A DNA stretch of 64,000 bases from Streptomyces albipurpureus (GTDB lineage: Bacteria > Actinomycetota > Actinomycetes > Streptomycetales > Streptomycetaceae): the NCBI RefSeq assembly GCF_023701525.1, contig NZ_JAMQAW010000006.1:325396-389395 (forward strand). The letters run 5' to 3'. The position numbers were made by a program, and so were the translations under genes. Positions 9,801 through 19,535 of this stretch are shown here, piece by piece. Every line of letters starts with the position of its first letter. The first letter of the stretch is position 1. The notes beneath the pieces were generated by a model. The model made no database searches and was not told where the DNA came from. It saw only the letters and a list, made by a program, of their open reading frames with translations.

Positions 9801-11378
9801 CAGCTCCGTACCCCTGCTGAGGGAGACACCGACGAGGTCGCCGGGGCGCACCCCGCGGTCGATGAGGACCCTTGCCAACACCCCCGCGTGGGAGACCAGT
9901 TCGCCATAGGTCAGCTCGCGGCCGTCCGCGATCACGGCCGTGCGGTGGGGTGCGTCCGCCGCGATCTGCTCGACCAGGGTGTGGACGGGTAGGTCGGGGA
10001 GCTTCTGGACCGGCCCCTCGCCACGGGACAGCAGCTGGGCGCGCTGATCGGCGGGGACCTGCCACACCTCGCGCAGCGGGCGGTCCGGGTCGGTGGCCAG
10101 CTCCGACATCACATGGGCCAGATAGCGGATCATGCGTTCGGCGACGGCGGTGGAGATGGCGCGGGCGTCGAAGAGGAAGTCCAGCTTGAGCCGCTCGCCG
10201 GGTACCAGGATGACCGAGAGCGGGTAGTTGGTGACGCTCCCGACCGCCCGTAGATCCACCCGGCTCTGCGGGCCCAGGAGGTTGGACGCCACCTCCTCCT
10301 TGGCGAGCTTTCTGACATCGGGGTAGTTCTCGTAGACGCACAGGGTGGTGAACAGCGGAGCTCCGGACGGCGCTTCGGCCTGCCCCTGGATCTCGTTCAG
10401 CGGAGTGTGCTCGAACGGCTCCCGGTTGAACTGCTCCGCCTGGACTGTCTGGATCAGTTCGGCCGCGGACAGTTCGGGGCTGAGCCGGGCCCGTACGGGG
10501 ACGGTGTTGATGAACAGACCCACCATCTCCTCCACCTGCGGGAGGGCGGGCGGGCGGCCGGAGACGGTGGTGCCGAAGACGATGTCATCGCGGCCGGTGT
10601 AGCGGGCCAGCACCAGTGACCAGGCACTCTGCGCGATCGCGTTGGGGGTCACCCGCAACCGGCGGGCGGTCTCATGGAGTCGTACGGTGGTCTCGATGTC
10701 GAGCAGTTGGATCAACTCGCCGAGCTGGGGGGCGCTGGGGCCACCGGGCGGGAGGTCGAGCCGAACGGGTGCGGTGAAACCGGCGAGATACTCCTTCCAG
10801 TGGGACCGGGCCGCGTTGTGATCGCGGCCGGAGAGCCAGGCGATGTAGTCGCGGTACGGCGGTGGTACCGGTGGTTCGGTGCTGGGGTGGGTGTGGAGGG
10901 CGCTCAGTTCGTTGACGACCTTGGCGACGCTCCACCCGTCGAACAGCAGATGGTGGAAGGTCCAGATCGACTCCCAGGCGCCGTCGCCGAGGCGGATGAC
11001 CGAGAGGCGGGAGACGGGGGCACGCTCCAGATCGAAGCCCTGGAGGCGGTCGTTCTCGCAGTACCGCTCCAGCCGGGTCTCCTGCTGGTCGGCGGGCATA
11101 CCCCGCCAGTCGAGCTGGGTGAGGGGCAGTTCGACCGACTTGAGGACTGCTTGGAGCGGCTGTCCGTCGTCGCCGTGGGTGATGAAGGTGCGCAAAATGG
11201 GGTGGCGGGCCACTATGCGCTGCCAGGTGCGGTGGTAGCGGGCCACATCAAGGGTGCCTTCGATGCGGAAGCGGCAGTGCTCGACATACATTCCGGGCTC
11301 GGCCGTGGCTTCGTAGAGCAGGCCGAGCTGAAGGGGCGACAAGGGGTAGAGGTCTTCGAGGGACGTCTCAAGCGACAT
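6843..11378 (-). CDS. NRPS module 1: C-A-T-E (epimerising)
   Basis: This is a 1,511-residue NRPS. The condensation domain (about 1-440) has HHLLFDG at 142-148. The adenylation domain (about 465-950) has YTSGSTGRPKG near 609 and A10 Lys945. The carrier protein has LGGDSI with Ser1000, the GGDS form usual before epimerases. The epimerisation domain (about 1045-1490) has HHLAVDAVSW at 1176-1185 and later RTVGWFTALYPV. The pocket residues read D654 A655 V658 V696 M720 G722 G746 S754 F755 K945. They resemble valine codes (DAFWxGGTFK) with two bulky residues replaced by Val, which suggests a larger beta-branched aliphatic side chain. No module precedes it, so the N-terminal C domain probably accepts an acyl-CoA or acyl-ACP. 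ATG 11378 was chosen over a start 38 codons upstream because it has AGGAG at the right spacing and lies 2 bp after the leuA stop. Confidence 0.94.
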   Translation of the reverse strand: MSLETSLEDLYPLSPLQLGLLYEATAEPGMYVEHCRFRIEGTLDVARYHRTWQRIVARHPILRTFITHGDDGQPLQAVLKSVELPLTQLDWRGMPADQQETRLERYCENDRLQGFDLERAPVSRLSVIRLGDGAWESIWTFHHLLFDGWSVAKVVNELSALHTHPSTEPPVPPPYRDYIAWLSGRDHNAARSHWKEYLAGFTAPVRLDLPPGGPSAPQLGELIQLLDIETTVRLHETARRLRVTPNAIAQSAWSLVLARYTGRDDIVFGTTVSGRPPALPQVEEMVGLFINTVPVRARLSPELSAAELIQTVQAEQFNREPFEHTPLNEIQGQAEAPSGAPLFTTLCVYENYPDVRKLAKEEVASNLLGPQSRVDLRAVGSVTNYPLSVILVPGERLKLDFLFDARAISTAVAERMIRYLAHVMSELATDPDRPLREVWQVPADQRAQLLSRGEGPVQKLPDLPVHTLVEQIAADAPHRTAVIADGRELTYGELVSHAGVLARVLIDRGVRPGDLVGVSLSRGTELVVALLAVLTAGAGYVPLEPEFPKARLSFMIDDARPAAVIGEAGVGELFDADWVEFIELDHLVPAEEEVRLPEVSAESIAYCLYTSGSTGRPKGVLVGHRPIVRLAFGMTGVRLGAETRMLQLAPANFDASTVEVWTTLLNGGTIVVYPPETPSVAELGRILANHQVTTAVLATALANSIIDTDPAILAPLSQLMVGGEAMSVAHTRRLQASLPQLEVFNGYGPTESTSFTSMHLVPTPLPAATQTVPIGRPIGGTRIRLLDPLGDLVPDGAPGELCIGGDGLAVGYLQRADLTASVFRKNRFESGGERLYHSGDSVRWLPDGTLDFVGRIDHQVKVRGFRVEPGETESVLLTHPDVAAAVVVPRHDETHARLIGYYTTQDGSALPATALRDHLGATLPDYMVPSTFVHLGRLPLTANGKVDRAALPEPEVAAPIEAYAAPRTALEETLARIWAQVLGVPQVGVHDNFLELGGDSIHAIQVVARLREEHASLTPRQIFRHPTIAELAPEVSLIEAATEDQGLITGALRSGPIQSWFFDQALARPDHFNQSLVLRVPADLDIAALQQAVQGLLLHHDALRSRVRPGGELHLAGAEAADPASVVHLTEAATDEEWAAIADQAQGSLDLTKGPVIRAVLATRDGRPWRLLLVVHHLAVDAVSWPLLVQDLGAAYQQSAADQPVTLPAKTAGYRKWLDHIREHAQDPEVEASRTYWERTLAVAPLPPVPVDTHTAERATVHGSAAIQTVLPPDLTHSLLKDAGTAYRTRPDELVLTAVALASHALSGSGELLVSVENNGRHPFSDDIDLSRTVGWFTALYPVRITLPSDTADLSAVIKSVKEQLRAVPLRGLSYGMLRFLHPDPLPAGPGPSMAFNFLGSLMAPGSGTDQPFTAAPEPTGATWHADNHRQHLLDIPVKVADGRLEIHLVYSAVHYRPETVQTLADEIDTRLRALIEHCLNPAHHGATSSDFPLAKVSQRSLDRLINRLGK

Positions 11379-11380
11379 AC

Positions 11381-13390
<2,010 letters not shown>

Positions 13391-13495
13391 TCAGACAGGG
13401 CGCAGTGTGTCCGCCACAACCCCCGAGCGAACCACTTCCCGACCTCTCGAAATGATCTACTACTGTTGATCCAACTCCGAGTTCCAGGTAAAGCG

Positions 13496-13526
13496 AATAT
13501 AAAACAGGGCCACCATGAGCTGTCAA
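13496..13526 (-). promoter_or_regulatory. candidate promoter for the leuA-NRPS operon
   Basis: On the minus strand TTGACA (13526-13521) is followed after 18-19 nt by TTATAT/TATATT (13502-13496). This is a close match to a housekeeping-type promoter, with spacing at the upper limit. Transcription would begin near 13490, giving a leader of about 195 nt before the leuA ATG. Confidence 0.5.
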
Positions 13527-13681
13527 GGCTCTTTCGGACTTCCGTTAATACCGGACCGCCCAACACGACTCTGACCTGCTAGTTCATATGCAAGACACAT
13601 GCGAAAGAAAGATCAATCCCTTTTCTTTCCTGGGTTTCTGGATCGGTATCGGCAATTCCACATCCCACAAGATAGCTATCG

Positions 13682-13710
13682 TTGACAGTCATCTAGCACT
13701 GCTTTACCTT
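13682..13710 (+). promoter_or_regulatory. candidate promoter for the methyltransferase gene
   Basis: TTGACA at 13682-13687, a 17-nt spacer, and TACCTT at 13705-13710 fit the Streptomyces housekeeping consensus (TTGAC, N16-18, TAnnnT). The leader to the GTG at 13774 would be about 55 nt. Confidence 0.55.
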
Positions 13711-13773
13711 GATGGCCTACCGCGATCACAAAAAGTAATCCAGAACCAAGGAAGCCATTCGGGGAGGCATCCA

Positions 13774-14799
13774 GTGATCCATGAACCAATTCTCAGCGTC
13801 GACGCAGTATCACCACCCGCCGCATTCAGTCCCGCTTCGGACGTTGCCGCTCTGGGCGCATTCCTAGAAATCGGCGACCGGCTTGGGGTACTGCCGTATC
13901 TCCAGCGGGGTGACACGGTGACGGCGGAACAGCTCGCCGCCGACGTCGACCTGCCCGTCAAGGCGGTGGCAGATCTCCTGGAGGCGTACCAGGCCGCCGC
14001 GATCGTCGAGCGCGATCACGGCACGGAGGGCGGCTTCCGGGCCGTGCCGGAACTGGAGTGGCTGTGCTACCAGGCCGGCTATGTCTCCTGGGCACTCAAC
14101 GCGAACCGGCCGTTCGTGGAGAACCCCCGGGAGTTTCTGAAGGACGCTCCGGCAGCCCGGCGCATCCACCACCGCGATATGCGCGAGGTGGCCGTCAGCT
14201 CGCAGTGGATGGGGTCCAAGGCCTTCTATCCGGCCTTGCTCGCCACCATCTTCGACGCCCGCCCGAGCAGGATCGTGGACCTCGGGGCAGGCACCGGACG
14301 GCTGGTCATCGAAGTGCTCCAAGCCTTCCCGGAAGCCACCGGCGTGGCACTGGACATGGCGCATGACGCCTGCGCTGCGGCAGTGGAGGCAGCGAAGTTC
14401 GCCGGTGTGGAAGACCGGATGACGGTGGTCGAGGCACCGATCCAATCGCTCGCCGATGACCCGTCCGTACTCCAGGGCGCCCAGGCGATCACCGCGGGGT
14501 TCGTCTTCCACGACATGATGCCCGAGGAGGAGGAGATCGCTGACCGAATCCTCCGCAACTCCCGGGCTGCGCTGGGCGCCGATGGGTTCCTCGCCGTCAC
14601 TGAGGCCGTGCCCTACGCGGCGATGGGCTGGGAGCGGCGGTTCAGCGCCCTGGTCACGTACATGCATCAGCAGTTCATGGGGCGCGGGCTGCTCACCGAA
14701 TCGCAGTGGCGGGACAAGTTCCAGGCGGCCGGGTTCTCGGATGTCGTCTGCATCCGGCAGCCCTTCCCGACCGGGCGGCTCTTCGTGGCGCGTGCGTGA
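13774..14799 (+). CDS. MppJ-like alpha-keto-acid C-methyltransferase
   Basis: This 341-residue class I SAM methyltransferase has an N-terminal winged-helix dimerisation domain (about 20-95) and the SAM loop DLGAGTGR (169-176). It carries His246-Asp247 in FVFHDMMP and His298 in TYMHQQFM. From memory, the non-haem-iron phenylpyruvate C-methyltransferase MppJ uses His243 and His295 plus the adjacent Asp; the 52-residue spacing is the same here. That points to beta-carbon methylation of a 2-oxo acid, later transaminated to a beta-methyl amino acid, rather than simple O-methylation. With the leuA paralogue opposite, 4-methyl-2-oxopentanoate is the leading substrate candidate, as proposed for beta-methylleucine pathways. 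The GTG start at 13774 follows GGGGAGG by 7 nt. A longer frame from 13588 lacks a ribosome site and would contain the promoter. An O-methyltransferase remains possible. Confidence 0.85.
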   Translation: MIHEPILSVDAVSPPAAFSPASDVAALGAFLEIGDRLGVLPYLQRGDTVTAEQLAADVDLPVKAVADLLEAYQAAAIVERDHGTEGGFRAVPELEWLCYQAGYVSWALNANRPFVENPREFLKDAPAARRIHHRDMREVAVSSQWMGSKAFYPALLATIFDARPSRIVDLGAGTGRLVIEVLQAFPEATGVALDMAHDACAAAVEAAKFAGVEDRMTVVEAPIQSLADDPSVLQGAQAITAGFVFHDMMPEEEEIADRILRNSRAALGADGFLAVTEAVPYAAMGWERRFSALVTYMHQQFMGRGLLTESQWRDKFQAAGFSDVVCIRQPFPTGRLFVARA

Positions 14800-14850
14800 A
14801 CTCCATGGCTGCCCCTAGGGGCGGAGCCTCACGCACACCACACCCAGGCT

Positions 14851-14889
14851 CCGGGTCGTGAGGGGTGGCTGCGACGCCTCACGACCCGG
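14851..14889. terminator. strong hairpin after the methyltransferase gene
   Basis: The 13-bp arms CCGGGTCGTGAGG (14851-14863) and CCTCACGACCCGG (14877-14889) are perfectly complementary around a 13-nt loop, 52 bp after the stop codon. There is no U-tract, as is common for Streptomyces terminators. Confidence 0.75.
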
Positions 14890-14974
14890 TTCGCCACCGT
14901 CAGCGGACCGGGCCCTATCACAACAGCACTCGTGAGGGCGCGAGAGCTGTTGCCAGACGTGTGCCGGTGCCACT

Positions 14975-15077
14975 GCGAGTGCGAGTGCGAGTGCGAGACG
15001 GTGTGCCGGGGTCGGGGTCAGTGCCGGGGTCGGGGTCGGGGTCGGTGTCAGGATCGGGGTCGAGGTCGGGGTCGGGC
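14975..15077 (+). repeat. tandem hexamers and G-quadruplex-prone GGGGTC repeat
   Basis: Four GCGAGT-type hexamers (14975-14998) are followed by degenerate GGGGTC units (15008-15077) with at least seven G3-G4 runs on the plus strand separated by 2-8 nt. The array lies in a 456-bp gap (14800-15255) that otherwise holds only the hairpin at 14851. The G runs could fold as a G-quadruplex upstream of the broken methyltransferase gene. It does not look coding. Confidence 0.7.
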
Positions 15078-15255
15078 GGTGTGCCGGTGGCAGCCGTCAC
15101 CGCGCGTGGAACGCACCACCCCGCGCAGAGGGGCCACGAGCCGCGGACTGCGAGCCGCGGCTGGTAAGCCGCAGCTCACAGACCTCTGCTCGCAGTTCAC
15201 AGGCCTCAGATCGATGGAGGCGGGGCACGCGCTCCCGCCGTGGGAGGGGCAGCAG

Positions 15256-16000
15256 ATGAAGATGGAACGCGACCAGTTCGCCCGACTCCTGGCGACCGGA
15301 CGCATCCTCAATCCCTACACCGAGGCACAACTCACCCAGCTCGGCGAAGTCTGCCGGCTACGGGAGGGCCAACGCCAGTACGACCTGGCCTGCGGCCGCG
15401 GGGAGATGCTGACCCGCTGGTCCAAGCGCTTCGGCATCGGCGGCGTCGGTGTGGACAACAACGACGGGTTCATCGTCGACGCTCAGGCGCGGGCAGCCGA
15501 GCTGGGCGTAGCGGAACGGGTGCGATTCACCGTCGGGGACACCACATCCGTACCCGCCGGGGCCGAGTATGACGTGGTCTTCGTGCGTCGGAGCCAGCTG
15601 GATCGCCGGGGGCATCGGCGGGATGGTGAAGACCCTGCGTCCGGCGCTGCGGCCACGGGGGCTCATGCTGCTCGGTGAACCGTTCTGGAAGGAGCAGCCG
15701 CCGCCGGAAGCCTATGAGGCCCTTGGTTGTGAGCCCGGGGAGTTCACCTCGCTGGTCGGCACGATGGACCGTTTCGAGGCAGCGGGGATGCAGTTGGTGG
15801 AGATGGTCATCGCCGATGAGAACAGCTGGGACCGGTACATCGGAGCGCAGTGGTGGACGCTCGCCGAATGGCTGGAGACTCACCCCGGTGACGAGGACGC
15901 ACCGCTCGTACGGCACTTCCTCGACCATGCCCGGCGAGGGCATCTGGAGTACGGCAGACGCTGTCTGGGGTGGGGGCTGTTCGTGTTGCGCCCGGCATAG
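15256..16000 (+). pseudogene. class I SAM methyltransferase, frameshifted at about 15583
   Basis: ATG 15256, preceded by GGGAGGGG, opens a methyltransferase of about 248 residues with the SAM motif DLACGRGEM. The first frame reads to AEYDVVF and then becomes nonsense. The second frame continues the family sequence from CVGASWIAGGIGGM to the stop at 16000, through GLMLLGEPFWKE and YIGAQWWTLAEWL. A single extra G at about 15583 joins the two halves. Because everything on both sides is intact, this is either a very recent mutation or a sequencing error. The protein looks like a small-molecule methyltransferase. Being next to the NRPS cluster it could once have been a tailoring enzyme, but nothing else links it. 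Confidence 0.8.
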
Positions 16001-16157
16001 CGGTTGATCGAACAGGAGCCGTCCCACTTCGGACGGTGCGGGGGTTGCCTGACCAGGGGGCTGTCCCGCTTAGTTCGGTGCGAGGGGTCTTCGCCTGGGA
16101 GGTATCGCCGCTTGGGAGTGCGGGGCGTTGCGCCCGGCAGTGGACCCCGACGCCCGC

Positions 16158-17348
16158 TCAATGGCCCGTTGGGTGAGTCGGCAGACCCACCGATATCTGT
16201 AGGCCGCCGTCCGCGCGGGATCGGGCGTTGATCCAGCCGCGGTGGGTCGAGGTGATGGCGGAGACGATCGCAAGGCCCAGGCCGACGCCCTTGGTGGACT
16301 TCCGATCCGACCTCATGGGCACGGCGCTCGCCTGGCCGGCCGGCGTCCTGACCGGGCCGGGGCGGTTCTCCTCATGCCGACGGAACGGTTCGAAGAGCGT
16401 GCCCACCACCGCGGGTGGCACATAGGGCCCGCTGTTGGTGACCTCCAACATGGCGTATCCCTGGTGGGTTCCCGTCCGTATGTGTACCCAGCCACCGGGG
16501 ACATTGTTCGTGACGGCGTTCTCCACCAGATTGGCGGCCAGCCGTTCCAGCAGCGGCTGATCCCCCAGGGTGCGACCGGGCCGTAGCTCTCTGGTGATCC
16601 GTACCCCCTCGCCGTCGGGTCCGATGTCATCGATCACCGCGGCGGCCACCGTCGCAAGGTCCACGGCAGCCGGCTGCACGATGCCCTCCTGGCTGCGGGC
16701 CAGCAACAACAGGCTGTCGATCAACCGTTCATGGCGTTCGGTCGCCTTGATGACCTTCGTGGCCATCCGACGGAGGGACTCCACCGAGGGGTTCGGGTCG
16801 GCGAGGGCGACCTCGACCGCCGAACGCTGCACGGTCAGCGGGGTGCGCAGCTCATGCGAGGCGGTGGCGGCGAATCGACGCTGGAAGGCGAAGCCGGCGT
16901 CCAGTCGGGCGAGCATCGCGTTCATGGTGTCGGCCAACTCACGGAACTCGTCGTCCGGGCGGTGCAGTTCGATCCGCTCGTGCAGATTGTCCGGCGAGAG
17001 CCCATGGGCGGCGTCAATGACCTGGCGCAGTGGGCGCAGTACGCGGCCCGCCATCAGCCAGCCCAGGACCACCGCGATCACCGTGGTGAGGGTCAGTGCG
17101 ACCGCGGACTGCGCCAGGAGTTCACCGAGCGCGGCCGACCGCTGCTCGGTGGCCTCCTGGTCGAGGGTCTGGCGGAACGACTCGGGCAGTTCGAGCCGTA
17201 GCCCGCCGTACTCCACCGGGCCACCTCCCAGGAGCGAGCGCTGCGGCAGGGCCCTGGCGACGAGAAGGTAGGTGATGGTGAGGAGGGCGCCGCCGGCGAG
17301 GAGGAACAGACCGCTGTAGAGGGCGGTCAGCCGCAGCCGAAGGCTCAT
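16158..17348 (-). CDS. sensor histidine kinase of a two-component system
   Basis: This 396-residue membrane kinase has a first transmembrane helix at about 8-31, an extracytoplasmic segment of about 45 residues, a second helix at about 82-104, and a HAMP linker. The phospho-acceptor motif ASHELRTP carries His165. The ATP-binding N-box is NLVENAV and the G-box is GVGLGLAIV. An insert of about 40 residues, rich in Pro, Arg and charged residues, separates the F-box region (LFEPFRRHEE) from the G-box. The start ATG overlaps the regulator's stop by one base (TGATG), so the two are co-translated. The short sensor loop suggests membrane-proximal or intramembrane sensing. The ligand cannot be inferred. 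Confidence 0.93.
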   Translation of the reverse strand: MSLRLRLTALYSGLFLLAGGALLTITYLLVARALPQRSLLGGGPVEYGGLRLELPESFRQTLDQEATEQRSAALGELLAQSAVALTLTTVIAVVLGWLMAGRVLRPLRQVIDAAHGLSPDNLHERIELHRPDDEFRELADTMNAMLARLDAGFAFQRRFAATASHELRTPLTVQRSAVEVALADPNPSVESLRRMATKVIKATERHERLIDSLLLLARSQEGIVQPAAVDLATVAAAVIDDIGPDGEGVRITRELRPGRTLGDQPLLERLAANLVENAVTNNVPGGWVHIRTGTHQGYAMLEVTNSGPYVPPAVVGTLFEPFRRHEENRPGPVRTPAGQASAVPMRSDRKSTKGVGLGLAIVSAITSTHRGWINARSRADGGLQISVGLPTHPTGH

Positions 17349-18013
17349 CAGATCACCTCGGCCATGCGGTATCCGGCGCCGGTGACGGTCTCGATCAGCT
17401 GCGGTGAGCCGAGTTTGCGGCGGAGCCTGACCATGGTGACCCGGACGGTGTTGGTGAAGGGATCGGCATGGGCGTCCCATGCCTGTTCCAGTAGGTCGCC
17501 ATTGCTGACGACGGCGCCCCGCGCGGAAAGCAGCGTCTCCAGGATCGCGAACTCCTTCGGGGTGAGAAATACGCGCTGCCCGGCGCGCTCGACGATCCGC
17601 CGGGCGGGGTCGAGAGTGAGATCCGCGTGGGTGAGTAGGGGCGGTATCGGTGGCTGGGCACGGCGGGCCAGCGCCCTGATGCGTGCGACCAGTTCAGCGA
17701 ATGCAAAGGGCTTGGTCAGATAGTCGTCCGCACCCAATGTCAATCCAGAGACCCGATCATGTGTACTCCCCGACGCGGTGAGCATCAGAATGCGCGTCTG
17801 AGACCCGGCGGCGACCAGATCGCGGCAGATGTCATCGCCGTGGACGAGCGGAAGATAGCGGTCCAGGATCAGCACTTTGTAGGCGTTGATGGCGAGCAGT
17901 TCCAAGGCGGCTGCCCCGTCGAGGGCCACGTCAACGGCCATTCCCTCACGTCGCAGCCCCTCGGACAGGATTTCGACGAGGTCCTCTTCGTCCTCGGCGA
18001 TCAGGACCCGCAT
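17348..18013 (-). CDS. OmpR-family response regulator
   Basis: This is a 221-residue regulator. The receiver domain (1-115) has the acidic pocket EDEED and phospho-accepting Asp51 in LILDRYLP, plus the conserved KPF. The winged-helix DNA-binding domain (about 125-221) includes LTPKEFAILETL and VTMVRLRRKLG. ATG 18013 was chosen over one seven codons upstream because GAAGGAGAG lies 9 nt before it. It is the first gene of a pair with the kinase and diverges from the TTA-containing membrane protein at 18138, a likely target. Confidence 0.94.
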   Translation of the reverse strand: MRVLIAEDEEDLVEILSEGLRREGMAVDVALDGAAALELLAINAYKVLILDRYLPLVHGDDICRDLVAAGSQTRILMLTASGSTHDRVSGLTLGADDYLTKPFAFAELVARIRALARRAQPPIPPLLTHADLTLDPARRIVERAGQRVFLTPKEFAILETLLSARGAVVSNGDLLEQAWDAHADPFTNTVRVTMVRLRRKLGSPQLIETVTGAGYRMAEVI

Positions 18014-18137
18014 AGTCCGTCTCTCCTTCGACATGCGCGTACCGCATTACAGCGGCATAACACGAGCGGTAGCGGTGGCGTTAACACCCTTCAGCTATGA
18101 ATGAGTTGCCACCGAAACAATGGGAGTGGATCAAAAC

Positions 18138-18845
18138 ATGACACTACCACTCGAACCATCTCGACATAGGTCGTCGTCCGTCTGGAAATGGATGGGCTTC
18201 TTTCTGATCTTTGGGGTATTGATCGCCGCCGCATTGATCTATGACAAGGATGTGAACTCGAAGAACACTTCCCAATCCGTCTCCACACAGTCGTCGTCGG
18301 TGTTACCGGAGAGCCCGTATGAGTTGGCCGAACGCGATGCGCTGTCCAATCTCGCGGGGCTGTCGGATCGCGCCAGGGCGGACAAGTCGGCACCGGGCAT
18401 TCACGGTGAGGTGTCGCTGCCGGCCGCGGGCGGTGGCTCAGAGGTACTGGCCTGGCAGTTGGGCAAGGTCACCGCGGCGTCCGCGGGGAAGGTCACCGTG
18501 CGCAGCGGGGACGGGACCACCTGGACCTGGCAGCTGACCAAGGACACCGACCGGACCGAGAAGGCCACGCCCAGGAAGGGCGATGAGGTCTATGTCCTGG
18601 GCTCGCGCAAGGGCGACACCCGGACCGCGGGGCATCTGGTCAACGCGGATGTGGACGCCGTCGAGGACGGCGAACCACTGCTCGAACTCCCCGACGGCTG
18701 CGCGAAGGAGAAGAAGGGCGACCGGCTCACGGTGACCTGCGGATCGACCGAGGACCGCAAGGACAAGAAGGACGGCAAGAAGCAGGACGGCAAGCCGAAG
18801 ACCGGCGAGCAGCAGGGCCTCGAAGGGGCGAGTGTGCCTCTTTGA
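18138..18845 (+). CDS. membrane-anchored extracytoplasmic protein, function unknown
   Basis: This 235-residue protein has a short basic N-terminus and one transmembrane helix (WKWMGFFLIFGVLIAAALIY, about 17-36). A Ser/Thr-rich linker follows, then a domain of about 110 residues containing two strand-rich repeats (VLAWQLGKVTAASAGKVTV and TWTWQLTKDT), as in small beta-barrel folds. The tail is very Lys/Asp-rich. ATG 18138 has GGGAG 10 nt upstream; an in-frame ATG at 18120 does not. Codon TTA at 18303 makes translation sensitive to bldA. The gene shares a 124-bp intergenic region with the divergent regulator and may be controlled by it or sense with the kinase. I do not recognise the family. Confidence 0.82.
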   Translation: MTLPLEPSRHRSSSVWKWMGFFLIFGVLIAAALIYDKDVNSKNTSQSVSTQSSSVLPESPYELAERDALSNLAGLSDRARADKSAPGIHGEVSLPAAGGGSEVLAWQLGKVTAASAGKVTVRSGDGTTWTWQLTKDTDRTEKATPRKGDEVYVLGSRKGDTRTAGHLVNADVDAVEDGEPLLELPDGCAKEKKGDRLTVTCGSTEDRKDKKDGKKQDGKPKTGEQQGLEGASVPL

Positions 18846-19535
18846 CCTCCGCCGCGCGGCCGGCGGGTCAGGGATTCCCGTCACGGCGATCTGACCGTCC
18901 CGACGGGTTCCCGCAGACCGTCCCGACGGGTTCCCGCCCAGCGGGTCCGCTCCGGAACTGCCCCTTTACGGGGCTTCCGTGGGCGGATCCGCTTCCGCGA
19001 GGAGGACGCGGGGGAGGGGGCTGTCTCGCTGGGGCGCCCGGAGGCAGGCTCGCGGGCCTTCATCGCGGACACAGCGGCGCGGTCCGGAGCCAGGTGCCCA
19101 GCCCCGCGCCCCGGGCGGACCCGGCACCGGCCGGTTGGCGCCAGTCAGGCACGAGGGTGGAGATCAAGGGGCAACCGCCCGCACCGCGACCCCGATGCGT
19201 GGCCGAAACACACAGAGCGACTCGGCAGGGAGCGACTCGGCAGGGAGAGCGCACATCCGTCCGGCGTCCCAGCGCCCTGCGAACCCCGCCCGCGCTCGGT
19301 CACTCAGGCCTCTGCGAGAACGGCAGAGGGGCACTCGGGCCCCGCCGTGGTGAGGAGCCTCCCCGCTCCGGCTCCTGCCGTCGGCGGCAACCCCCCGCCG
19401 CCCTGACCAGTGAATTCCCAGCGCACCCGGCCGGTACCGCACTCACCCAACCAGCCTGCTCCGCACGCGTGTTGCAGCGCCTCCCGCAGGTCCCCCTACA
19501 CTCCACCCCATCGGGTGGATTATCGGAGGAACCTT
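18846..19535. other. 690-bp gap without a convincing gene
   Basis: Open frames across this stretch have no family features and are G+C artefacts. Two small direct repeats are visible: a 22-bp unit beginning GACCGTCCCGACGGG at 18893 and 18916, and GCGACTCGGCAGGGA twice near 19217. The last ~20 bp supply the GGAGG ribosome site for the next gene. I see no RNA gene. Confidence 0.6.

Noticed and set aside
14975..15077. CRISPR-like array
   Set aside because: Units are only 6 bp and contiguous, with no spacers and no cas genes.
14932..15255. N-terminal extension of the broken methyltransferase through the repeat array
   Set aside because: It would translate the tandem hexamers as Cys/Arg/Gly repeats. 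The ATG at 15256 has a good Shine-Dalgarno.
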